This document shows positions 1 through 6,690 of a stretch of 38,876 nucleotides of DNA, in pieces. Within the stretch, counting starts at the first letter, position 1. Each line of letters begins with the position of its first letter. Under the pieces are notes generated by a model that searched no databases, was not told where the DNA came from, and saw only the letters and a program-made list of their open reading frames with translations. Both the position numbers and the translations under genes were made by a program. Location: assembly GCA_002327865.1 (NCBI GenBank), contig DCUQ01000057.1, positions 1,884 through 40,759 of the forward strand, written 5' to 3'. The DNA comes from Syntrophaceae bacterium UBA2210 (GTDB taxonomy: Bacteria > Desulfobacterota > Syntrophia > Syntrophales > UBA2210).

Positions 1-157
1 AAAAAATGAAAAATTCCTTAACAGTAAGCCTATCCCCATAGTCAAGACAGACCCTCAATCTGTCGCGAATATGTGTTCAAATGTTTCCGGGATCGGGGGA
101 ATGACAAGATTAACATTCTCAATTTAAAAGTTGTTACTTATTTCTGCCTGCCGGTAT
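1..157. other. Left-edge non-coding stretch
   Basis: I see no convincing coding sequence here. It lies downstream of the sigma-54 activator, which reads leftwards. A 6-bp inverted repeat (GACAGA/TCTGTC, positions 46-64) has no adjacent T-run, so I do not call it a terminator. Confidence 0.4.
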
Positions 158-1519
158 CTACTCTAAATCCTTTGAGTGAATTGAAGTTTTGTCGGGCAGT
201 TTAAGTCCCAGGGATTTTATCTTCCTGAAAAGAGTGCTTTTGTGAATGCCAAGTTCTTTCGATGTCTTGAGACGATTCCAGTTGTTTCTTTTTAACGCAT
301 TTGTCAGAAAAACAGCTTCCATATCCTTTAGATTTGTTATTTCCATGCCCTCAGGTTGACCAGGCACGCCGGTATCGCAAACAGGTTTGGGGAGATGAGA
401 ATGCATAATCATTTTTGATTTGCACATTATGAAGGCACGCTCAATAATATTTTCCAGTTCTCTTATATTGCCGGGATAATCGTATAGCATCAAACAGGCG
501 AGCGCCTCGTCGGTAATCCCTTCAATTTCCTTGTTACGGATAGAGCAAAGGCCCTTGATAAAATGGTTTATAAGGAGGGGGATGTCTTCTTTCCTCTCGC
601 GCAAGGGTGGCAATTCCAGTTTTAGGACGTTGATTCTATAGTAAAGGTCTTCTCTGAACTTGCCCTGTTTTACCATCTTAAAGAGGTTTTTGTTTGTGGC
701 GGTTATGATACGGACATCTGCCCGTTCACTTTTTACCGCTCCCAGCGGTTCATAGGTTTTCTGCTGAAGCACACGCAATAATCTTACCTGCAGCGCCGGC
801 GATATGTCTCCTATTTCGTCTAAAAATATTGTTCCCCCTTCGGCGAGGCTGAACCGTCCCGGTTTATCTTTTCTTGCGTCCGTAAAGGCGCCGGCCTTGT
901 AGCCGAACAGTTCCGATTCCAGTAAAGTATCGGGCATCGCGCCGCAGTTTACTATGATAAACGGTTTGTCTTTTCTCGGACTCAGATTATGGATCGCCCT
1001 TGCAAACAGTTCTTTTCCTGTTCCGCTTTCTCCTTCAATCAGAACGGTGCTCATGCTGCTTGCCACGTCCGGAAGTATATTGAACAATTCATACATCTTG
1101 TGGTTTTTGGATATGATGTCTTCGAAGGTGTATTTCTGTTCAATCTTTTTACGCAGTTTTTCAACGAGGCTGATATCTCTGAAAATTTCAACTCCGCCGA
1201 TACTTTTGCCGTCCGCTCCTTTCAACAATGCTGTAGATATGCTGATCGGGATCTGTTCACCTTCCGCGTTTATGATATTTACAACCTTGTCCCTTATTGG
1301 TGTGCCGGTTGTCACCGTCTGTCTCAGTGCGCAATCACCTTCACATATGTCGGCTTTAAGAACGTCCTTGCACAGCTGGCCGATGGCGTCCTCACGGGGC
1401 ACACGTGTTATCTCTTCGGCCGCCCTGTTAAATGATGTAATACGCCATTCATGATCTACGGTGAAGACACCGTCGGTTATTGAATCGAGTATAATGTCCC
1501 GTTCTTTAATCTTGCTCAT
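158..1519 (-). CDS. PAS domain sigma-54-dependent transcriptional activator (PAS-AAA+-Fis HTH)
   Basis: This is a cytoplasmic enhancer-binding protein of the NtrC type, which uses ATP hydrolysis to open sigma-54 promoters. A PAS sensor occupies about residues 8-120, followed by the AAA+ domain with Walker A GESGTGKE (163-170), Walker B GTIFLDEI (229-236) and the sensor-2 region YPGNIRELENIIERA (348-362). A Fis-type helix-turn-helix lies at about 400-440. The loop that contacts sigma-54 reads GAFTDA (210-215) where the textbook sequence is GAFTGA. The PAS domain has cysteines at 50, 59 and 63 (context ICEGDCALRQT), a pattern I recall from many deltaproteobacterial relatives and possibly redox or metal sensing (inference). 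There is no receiver domain, so the signal is probably sensed directly by PAS. It is the last gene of a leftward cluster with a DUF364 protein, mobB and a small membrane protein. At 453 residues it is full length. Its targets are unknown. Confidence 0.93.
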   Translation of the reverse strand: MSKIKERDIILDSITDGVFTVDHEWRITSFNRAAEEITRVPREDAIGQLCKDVLKADICEGDCALRQTVTTGTPIRDKVVNIINAEGEQIPISISTALLKGADGKSIGGVEIFRDISLVEKLRKKIEQKYTFEDIISKNHKMYELFNILPDVASSMSTVLIEGESGTGKELFARAIHNLSPRKDKPFIIVNCGAMPDTLLESELFGYKAGAFTDARKDKPGRFSLAEGGTIFLDEIGDISPALQVRLLRVLQQKTYEPLGAVKSERADVRIITATNKNLFKMVKQGKFREDLYYRINVLKLELPPLRERKEDIPLLINHFIKGLCSIRNKEIEGITDEALACLMLYDYPGNIRELENIIERAFIMCKSKMIMHSHLPKPVCDTGVPGQPEGMEITNLKDMEAVFLTNALKRNNWNRLKTSKELGIHKSTLFRKIKSLGLKLPDKTSIHSKDLE

Positions 1520-1582
1520 GGATAACAGGATCCTCAGGTTTAAAAAATTAGCGGCTGTATTTTGGGTGGATTGTGCAAAGAC

Positions 1583-1915
1583 TTACGGACGGGCCTGTTT
1601 CTCCAGTGTCTTTGCCTCCTTCTTTTTTTGTTTTGCCATTGCCTTTGCTAGTTTTTTCTTCTGTTTTGCATCTTCTCCCGTAACGGTGTTCTGTTTAATA
1701 TCCGGCTGTGGTGATTTGACCTCGAGCCTGTCGCCGGTACGGTTTCCTTCCGTGGAATTGATTATTTCTTCAGTCTGGTCGGTGAGTTCCTTTTTCCCCG
1801 ATCTGGCCTTTGCCATGATATGTTTGGCCATACTTTTACCGAACTGTCCTATAAAACCCGCCAGCAATACTATAAGTATCCATTTAAAAATTTTGATGTA
1901 ATCAAATTCGGCCAT
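1583..1915 (-). CDS. Small single-span membrane protein with lysine-rich tail (unknown function)
   Basis: I do not recognise this 110-residue protein. It has one hydrophobic segment at about residues 10-25 (context FKWILIVLLAGFIGQFG), then a long polar region whose last third is very rich in Lys and Ala (AKQKKKLAKAMAKQKKK), probably helical and basic, facing the cytoplasm. It begins 3 bases after the mobB stop on the same strand, so translational coupling is likely. The tight spacing supports a real gene; the low-complexity tail makes homology hard to judge. Confidence 0.6.
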   Translation of the reverse strand: MAEFDYIKIFKWILIVLLAGFIGQFGKSMAKHIMAKARSGKKELTDQTEEIINSTEGNRTGDRLEVKSPQPDIKQNTVTGEDAKQKKKLAKAMAKQKKKEAKTLEKQARP

Positions 1916-1918
1916 CCT

Positions 1919-2431
1919 TCAGCATTCCTTGTCTGAAGTGTTTAAAAACAGGTCTACTATCAATTGTGTGATATCTTCCGCGTTGTTGATGTCGATGCAG
2001 GGGACGCCGCCGAGGCCAATCTGCTTATCACTGGCAATAGCGATAAGGTTATCACTACCGGAACAGAGCATATCACGATTAAGGGAAGCACGGAAGACCT
2101 CTATCTTTGGATATTTGTTACCCTTGAACCCCTCTGTAAGAATAATATCGACGTCATGTATGTATTTATCTCTCAAATCTTGGATTTCGAAGTCTTTTTC
2201 GGCATCTTCGATGATGGCGATCTGCTCGGGTGACGCCATGACAGTCATTTTCGCTCCGGCCTTTCTGTGCCGCCATGTGTCTTTCCCTTCCCGGTCTATA
2301 TCAAATCCATGGCGGCTGTGTTTTATTGTTGCCACGCGCCAGCCCCTCCGTCTCAATCCGGATATTATCTTCTCGATCAACGTGGTCTTGCCGGAACCTG
2401 ATTTCCCAACGAAAGAAACTACGGGGATCAT
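1919..2431 (-). CDS. mobB: MobB-type molybdopterin-guanine dinucleotide biosynthesis GTP-binding protein
   Basis: MobB is a small P-loop GTP-binding protein that assists MobA in attaching GMP to molybdopterin, giving the guanine dinucleotide cofactor of formate dehydrogenases and related enzymes. The P-loop GKSGSGKT is at residues 9-16. The conserved ATIKHSRHGFDID follows, and the family motif LTEGFKGNKYPKIEV is in the middle. At 170 residues it is the usual length. The start overlaps the stop of the DUF364 gene by 4 bases (ATGA) and is preceded by GGAGGAAAT, so the two are translationally coupled. No mobA, moa or moe gene is visible in the window. Confidence 0.93.
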   Translation of the reverse strand: MIPVVSFVGKSGSGKTTLIEKIISGLRRRGWRVATIKHSRHGFDIDREGKDTWRHRKAGAKMTVMASPEQIAIIEDAEKDFEIQDLRDKYIHDVDIILTEGFKGNKYPKIEVFRASLNRDMLCSGSDNLIAIASDKQIGLGGVPCIDINNAEDITQLIVDLFLNTSDKEC

Positions 2432-3213
2432 ATTTCCTCCGTATCTTTTGCGTGCTCTATCTTTTTGTCGATAAACCGGAGAAAAGGACGCATGTTGGGT
2501 GTGCCGCCGCCTTCCGATATTACCTGCATTATCTTGGAGGGGTTTATCACCACGGCCCCGCTGAGATGTGTTGCAGGGGTATCGGCGAACACATCTTCGA
2601 TCATGGGAGTGGAAGGTCCCATTATTGATACATGTCTTGGATTTCCAAGCTCGTTGAGAATTTCCTCGATAGTGTTATTCAAGATCGAAGTGGCTGTAAT
2701 GATTGCCACACTGCATTTTTCAAGAATATTGTTTCTGTCCTTCCGATCAATGACTTCCATACGATCCGGATCTCTTTCAATAATATGGAGATTTGCCCCC
2801 GTTTTCCTGATTCGTTTTACAAGCGGTCCGAAGTATCCCACCATTGCCACCTCGTCGGAAGTGGACAGGTTCATAAGGGATATGGAGTCCTTTTCAGGTT
2901 CCTCGGTGATGTGGGTGCAATTTACCGCGTTAGCTGTGGCAAGTCCCAGCGCTCTTTCCAACGGGGTTCTCGCGCCGACGATAAAGTCCAAAAGTTCTGA
3001 GGCGGCGGAGCCTGCCAAAGAGCCCGCTCTTTTTAATTGTGCACACCCAGGAGATAATTCATTTCTCGGCAGAGCGGACAAACCCAGTCTGCCTCCTTCC
3101 AGCATTACACCGATATATCCCAGGCCGATTCTTGCCTCTTCCACATACAGCTTTTTACCATGGTTGAACGTGTGTTTATGGATATACCGGGATATTTCAC
3201 CTGTCTCTATCAT
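2428..3213 (-). CDS. DUF364/DUF4213 family protein (putative heavy-metal chelation domain)
   Basis: This 261-residue protein matches the two-part family with an N-terminal DUF4213 segment and a C-terminal DUF364 domain, which has been proposed to bind heavy metals. Seen features are the glycine-rich VGYFGPLVKRIRKTG and ERDPDR in the middle, reminiscent of a nucleotide-binding fold, and the signature GPSTPMIEDVFA with INPSKIMQVISEGGGTPNM near the C-terminus. The start is preceded by GGAAGGA. It leads the leftward cluster and overlaps mobB by 4 bases, so a role in molybdenum or tungsten handling is a reasonable inference. The biochemical function is not established. Confidence 0.85.
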   Translation of the reverse strand: MIETGEISRYIHKHTFNHGKKLYVEEARIGLGYIGVMLEGGRLGLSALPRNELSPGCAQLKRAGSLAGSAASELLDFIVGARTPLERALGLATANAVNCTHITEEPEKDSISLMNLSTSDEVAMVGYFGPLVKRIRKTGANLHIIERDPDRMEVIDRKDRNNILEKCSVAIITATSILNNTIEEILNELGNPRHVSIMGPSTPMIEDVFADTPATHLSGAVVINPSKIMQVISEGGGTPNMRPFLRFIDKKIEHAKDTEEI

Positions 3214-3283
3214 TTTTCCTTCCTTCCGATAAAAGCCCAGGCGTTTTTAGCCTTTGCTCTTAATCCAAACTGCTTGGCATCAT

Positions 3284-3289
3284 ATTATA
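3284..3289 (-). promoter_or_regulatory. Possible -10 element upstream of the DUF364-mobB cluster
   Basis: Read on the minus strand this is TATAAT, 71 bases upstream of the DUF364 start. I could not find a good -35 hexamer at 16-18 bases, so this is a weak call. Confidence 0.3.
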
Positions 3290-3338
3290 GTGCCAGATCA
3301 TCTGCAATCACTAAAAATTATACTTGTTTGATTTCACG

Positions 3339-3367
3339 TTGACACACGAAAGATGATTTCCTAATAT
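3339..3367 (+). promoter_or_regulatory. Near-consensus sigma-70 promoter of the MscS-type channel gene
   Basis: TTGACA (3339-3344) and TAATAT (3362-3367) are separated by exactly 17 bases. The -35 is perfect and the -10 matches 4 of 6. Transcription would begin near 3374, leaving a leader of about 80 bases before the ATG at 3457. Confidence 0.75.
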
Positions 3368-3456
3368 GAACCTCTGACAATGAGGTAAAGGTGTTCGTGT
3401 TCCCGGACCTCACAATATTTGCACAATAGATGGCGTTTCCCCCGAAAAGGAGAATT

Positions 3457-5079
3457 ATGCAAGGTTTCAGCGAGTTTTTTCAAAAGATTGTGACCCTGCT
3501 GGGAACAGTAAAAAGCGGGAATAACACTTGGCAATTGTTCGTATCTCTTGCCATACTGATTTTAGGGTTCCTTTCGCTGGAACTCCTCTGGCGCCACTTC
3601 AGCAAGCTGATTCAGGCGAAACTGAAAAAGAAAAGCGGTAAAGTATGGTTGCCCTACCTCTCCGGGTTTCTTCCCGCACTTCGCCTTGCCGCTGCCGGTC
3701 TGCTCCTCAGGGCTACGGAGATTCCTCTCGTGATACCCCCGAAATTGCTTGTTCTCCTGCATGGACTTGAATCTTTCCTCTTTGCGGTAGCCTCCATTCT
3801 CTTTATCTTCCATCTATTAAGATTCTTTGATCTTCTCCCCCGTTCCCTGCAGAACAAAGTCTTAAAACCTTTTCTGAAGCGTATCAGGGGCGTTCTTAGA
3901 TTAACCGCCGTTTTTGTCGCGGTGATTGTGTTCTTGTATACACAGCAGGACCTTTTCCCGTGGCTGTGGAAGTCCTCCTGGTGGCGTTATTTAATGCTTG
4001 TCCTGATATATGCGGTTATCTACATCGGATGGAAATTCCTGACAATTTTCCTGAGCACTATGACGATTGTTTTGGGAGACAGTGAAGAAAAAGCCCGTTT
4101 GCGAATTCTTTTTAAGGCGTCTCTATGGCCCGTCCGGCTGCTTTTGCTGGCTATAGGTATATATGCAACCCAGGAGATCTTTCAACTGCCGGCGGTGGCC
4201 GATCAGATTATGGAAATAGCCACCAATATTGTCGGTACCCTTGTAGTTATACTTTTCCTCTATCAAATGCTCGATCTGGTCGAATACGAACTTACAAAAT
4301 TTGTCGGCAGGGAGGATAATGAGTTCGATCTGAACTTTGTGCAGATGGTACGTATTGTTTCCAAGGTCCTGGTAATCCTGTTCGGGTCGATCTATCTTCT
4401 CAAGGCGGCGACGGGGAAACCGATGACCACTCTCCTGGCTGGTCTCGGTATCGGCGGTCTGGCAGTTGCACTGGCCGCTCAGGATACCCTGAAAAACCTC
4501 TTTGGGAGCTTTATGATAATGATGGATAAACCCTTCAAGGTAGGTGACAGGGTAATCGCCGAGGGTTTTGATGGTTACGTGGAAGAAATAGGGTTTCGGA
4601 GCACCCGTCTGCGCACCTTTCCCGGACATCTGGTTTCCGTTCCGAATGAAAAGATGGCAGGCGTCAGTATTGAGAATGTCGGCAGACGTCCCAGCATACG
4701 GCGTTATACGAATATCACGATTACGTACGACACGCCGGTCGAAAAAGTTGAACGCGCCGTGTCTATCATCAAGGAGATTCTGAAGGATCATGAAGGCATG
4801 CACCCCGATTATCCTCCGCAGGTATATTTCAATGAGTTCAACGATGCTTCTCTGAATATAGCGATGTTCTACTGGTTTCATCCTCCGGATTACTGGGAAG
4901 CCATGAGATTCAGTGAAGAGGTTAATCTGAAGATAATGCGCGCATTCGAAGCCGAGGGGATCGAGTTCGCGTTCCCGACAACGACAACCTATCTGGCCCA
5001 GGATGATCGCAGGCCATTGCATATAACTGTCTCAAACCCGGAGGATATGAAACGGGAGCGACAAGACAACGAGTGTTAA
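3457..5079 (+). CDS. Large MscS-family mechanosensitive ion channel
   Basis: An inner-membrane channel expected to open under membrane tension and release osmolytes. An ATG at 3430 is in frame, but AAAGGAGA sits just before the ATG at 3457, so I start there (540 residues). About eight hydrophobic segments (near residues 27-45, 68-85, 97-121, 147-163, 176-200, 219-239, 257-275, 296-315) precede the pore-lining helix with the family motif AGLGIGGLAVALAAQDTLKN (328-347). The beta-domain signature DKPFKVGDRV and the sequence FRSTRLRTF follow, then a cytoplasmic alpha/beta domain. Classical MscS has about 286 residues and three spans, so this belongs to the larger, multi-span group. Seventy bases separate it from corA, so co-transcription is likely. 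Confidence 0.92.
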   Translation: MQGFSEFFQKIVTLLGTVKSGNNTWQLFVSLAILILGFLSLELLWRHFSKLIQAKLKKKSGKVWLPYLSGFLPALRLAAAGLLLRATEIPLVIPPKLLVLLHGLESFLFAVASILFIFHLLRFFDLLPRSLQNKVLKPFLKRIRGVLRLTAVFVAVIVFLYTQQDLFPWLWKSSWWRYLMLVLIYAVIYIGWKFLTIFLSTMTIVLGDSEEKARLRILFKASLWPVRLLLLAIGIYATQEIFQLPAVADQIMEIATNIVGTLVVILFLYQMLDLVEYELTKFVGREDNEFDLNFVQMVRIVSKVLVILFGSIYLLKAATGKPMTTLLAGLGIGGLAVALAAQDTLKNLFGSFMIMMDKPFKVGDRVIAEGFDGYVEEIGFRSTRLRTFPGHLVSVPNEKMAGVSIENVGRRPSIRRYTNITITYDTPVEKVERAVSIIKEILKDHEGMHPDYPPQVYFNEFNDASLNIAMFYWFHPPDYWEAMRFSEEVNLKIMRAFEAEGIEFAFPTTTTYLAQDDRRPLHITVSNPEDMKRERQDNEC

Positions 5080-5148
5080 TACCTTGTCCGCTTTGTATAT
5101 TTGATTTGTAAGCTCAATAACATTATCGCAAAGGAGGTGGGGGTAGTC

Positions 5149-6213
5149 ATGCCGAGATTATTCAAAAAAGCATCACACAAGGTGGGGCTTCCTCCCGGTG
5201 CTCTCGTTCATGTCGGAGAGAAGAAGGCCGAAACGGTAAAGATCTCCGTTATGGACTATGATCAGGCGACCTTTCAGGAAAAAGACTTCCTGACAATAGA
5301 GGAAGTTTTTCCTTTTAAAGAAACTTCTACTGTAACATGGGTCAATATCGATGGTCTTCATCAGGTTGATATCATTAAAAAAATAGGAGATCATTTCGAC
5401 ATCCATCCCCTTATTCAAGAGGATATCCTTCATACGGAGCAACGGCCGAAGATGGAGGACTTCGATACCTATATCCTTATCATTTTGAAAACACTACATT
5501 ACGACGATGAAACGGGTATGGTCAATACGGAACAGATCAGTATTATTCTGGGATCAACCTTTGTTATTTCTTTCCAGGAAGTACAGGGAGATGCCTTTGA
5601 TCCCCTGCGTGAACGGATACGAACCGGGAAGGGAAAGATCAGGCGTATGGGTTCGGACTATCTCGCCTATTCGCTTCTTGACTCTATCGTGGATCACTAC
5701 TTTGTTCTTTTGGAGAAATGCGGGGAACGGATCGAGGTGCTGGAAGATGAATTAGCCCTGGAACCAAAACCCTCAACATTACAGGCCATTCATAATTTAA
5801 AGCAGGAGATAATATTTTTACGGAAGTCGGTCTGGCCTCTCAGAGAGGTTATAAGCGGCCTGGAACGCGTCGAATCGTCGCTTATCCATGATGATATCTC
5901 CATGTATATCCGCGATCTTTACGATCATACCATTCAGGTCATCGATTCCGTTGAAACTTATCAGGACATTCTTTCAGGGATGATAGATCTCTATCTCTCG
6001 AGTGTCAGCAACAAAATGAACGAAGTTATGAAGGTCCTGACTATCTTCGCTTCCATTTTCATCCCCCTGACGTTCATAGCCGGGATATACGGGATGAATT
6101 TTGACTTTATGCCCGAACTGAAGATTCGATGGGCCTACCCCGTCCTCTGGGGGTTGATGATCGTCATCACTTTAATTCTCCTGGCATTTTTCAAGCGAAA
6201 GAAATGGCTGTAG
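5149..6213 (+). CDS. corA: CorA-family magnesium/cobalt transporter
   Basis: CorA forms an inner-membrane pentameric channel for Mg2+ (and Co2+/Ni2+). The reading frame is open from a TTG at 5101, but AAGGAGGT lies before the ATG at 5149, giving 354 residues. A large soluble N-terminal domain is followed by two C-terminal membrane helices. The selectivity signature YGMNFDFMPE, with GMN at about 315-317, sits in the loop between them, and the protein ends in a basic tail (FKRKKWL), all typical of CorA. It follows the MscS-type channel, so the pair may serve osmotic and ionic homeostasis (inference). Substrate preference cannot be read from sequence. Confidence 0.93.
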   Translation: MPRLFKKASHKVGLPPGALVHVGEKKAETVKISVMDYDQATFQEKDFLTIEEVFPFKETSTVTWVNIDGLHQVDIIKKIGDHFDIHPLIQEDILHTEQRPKMEDFDTYILIILKTLHYDDETGMVNTEQISIILGSTFVISFQEVQGDAFDPLRERIRTGKGKIRRMGSDYLAYSLLDSIVDHYFVLLEKCGERIEVLEDELALEPKPSTLQAIHNLKQEIIFLRKSVWPLREVISGLERVESSLIHDDISMYIRDLYDHTIQVIDSVETYQDILSGMIDLYLSSVSNKMNEVMKVLTIFASIFIPLTFIAGIYGMNFDFMPELKIRWAYPVLWGLMIVITLILLAFFKRKKWL

Positions 6214-6430
6214 CAGGATTCTCTTCCTGTGCGGATAAGGCTTCATGACGTTGGAAAGCATCCTGGAAGTAGCAGCAGGTGATAGAGATGGTTTTTCATT
6301 ACGGGGACTTGAGAGTTTTTGTATTTCGTAGGGGAAATGGTCATTGTGAAGATACCGAGTCGCGACCACGGCGTGGAATCCGGATATATGCCGGACAGAC
6401 TTCGTGGCTTCGATGATTTATAAAAAAACA
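6214..6430. other. Intergenic region between corA and the trp promoter
   Basis: No gene is supported. The only structure is a nested inverted repeat at 6366-6407 (CCACG/CGTGG outside, TCCGG/CCGGA inside). It could be the end of the corA transcript, but it lacks a T-run. Confidence 0.4.
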
Positions 6431-6459
6431 TTGACATCGGGAAATAATAGTGTTAGACA
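6431..6459 (+). promoter_or_regulatory. trp operon promoter
   Basis: TTGACA (6431-6436), a 17-base spacer, and TAGACA (6454-6459) preceded by TGT, an extended -10. Transcription would start near 6466, about 26 bases before the leader peptide ATG. I saw no TrpR-type operator. Confidence 0.65.
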
Positions 6460-6491
6460 ACGTTTCTACTTATAGAAACAGGCAGAAAGAA

Positions 6492-6560
6492 ATGAAGCAG
6501 ATCAGACAAAATACAAACTGGTGGTGGCGCGACAATGAAGAGAGGTTTGTCCGCCGCTGA
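6492..6560 (+). CDS. trpL: trp operon leader peptide (three consecutive Trp codons)
   Basis: The 22-residue peptide reads MKQIRQNTNWWWRDNEERFV followed by RR. The three tandem TGG codons are codons 10-12 (6519-6527), inside the 5' arm of the first leader hairpin. Such peptides sense charged tRNA-Trp: a ribosome stalled on the Trp codons lets the antiterminator form. The peptide is preceded only by a purine-rich weak ribosome-binding site. Its position between a promoter and an intrinsic terminator just upstream of trpE makes the assignment very strong. Confidence 0.9.
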   Translation: MKQIRQNTNWWWRDNEERFVRR

Positions 6561-6618
6561 AGATGCAAATGTATGAACAGGCCGCGGGGAGTCTCTCGGA
6601 ATTCTCCGCGGCTTTTTT
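6519..6618 (+). promoter_or_regulatory. trp transcription attenuator (competing hairpins 1:2, 2:3, 3:4)
   Basis: By hand folding, stem 1:2 pairs GGCG-C-GACAA (6526-6535, C6530 bulged) with TTGTCCGCC (6547-6555). Antiterminator 2:3 pairs CCGCCGCTG (6551-6559) with CAGGCCGCGG (6578-6587), with one bulge (G6581) and one C-C mismatch. Terminator 3:4 pairs 6581-6590 with 6603-6612. Stalling at the TGG codons (6519-6527) would cover segment 1 and free segment 2 to pair with 3, preventing termination. This is the standard tryptophan attenuation logic; the pairings are inference from sequence. Confidence 0.85.
6581..6618 (+). terminator. Attenuator terminator of the trp leader
   Basis: GCCGCGGGGA (6581-6590) pairs with TCTCCGCGGC (6603-6612), with one G-U pair, followed at once by TTTTTT (6613-6618). 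It is an intrinsic terminator ending 72 bases before the trpE start. Confidence 0.9.
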
Positions 6619-6636
6619 GTTTCAAAGATATGCGAA

Positions 6637-6676
6637 CACATAAAAAGGCCGTGAATATTCACGGCCTTTTTATGTG
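6637..6676. terminator. 40-bp perfect palindrome with terminator layout just upstream of trpE
   Basis: The two halves are exact reverse complements. The core GGCCGTGAATATTCACGGCC (6647-6666) is flanked by AAAAA on the left and TTTTT on the right, which is the layout of a bidirectional intrinsic terminator. It lies between the attenuator terminator and the trpE ribosome-binding site (GAGGA, 6681-6685). If fully active it would lower trp expression even when attenuation is relieved. It could instead be a protein-binding operator or an mRNA 5'-end stabiliser. The structure is certain; the function is not. Confidence 0.7.
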
Positions 6677-6690
6677 TGAAGAGGAAATAT

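Noticed and set aside
954..1454. Long plus-strand open frames opposite the sigma-54 activator
   Set aside because: They are antisense to a gene with clear PAS, AAA+ and Fis motifs, and lack family features and ribosome-binding sites.
2465..3232. 255-codon plus-strand frame opposite the DUF364 gene
   Set aside because: Shadow of a recognised family on the other strand; the serine/proline/isoleucine-rich composition is typical of antisense frames.
4123..5022. 299-codon minus-strand frame inside the MscS-type gene
   Set aside because: The plus strand encodes the conserved pore helix and beta domain across this span; the antisense product has no recognisable motif.
6676..6690. GTG at 6676 as trpE start
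   Set aside because: It lies inside the palindrome and has no ribosome-binding site, while GAGGA is correctly placed for the ATG at 6691.
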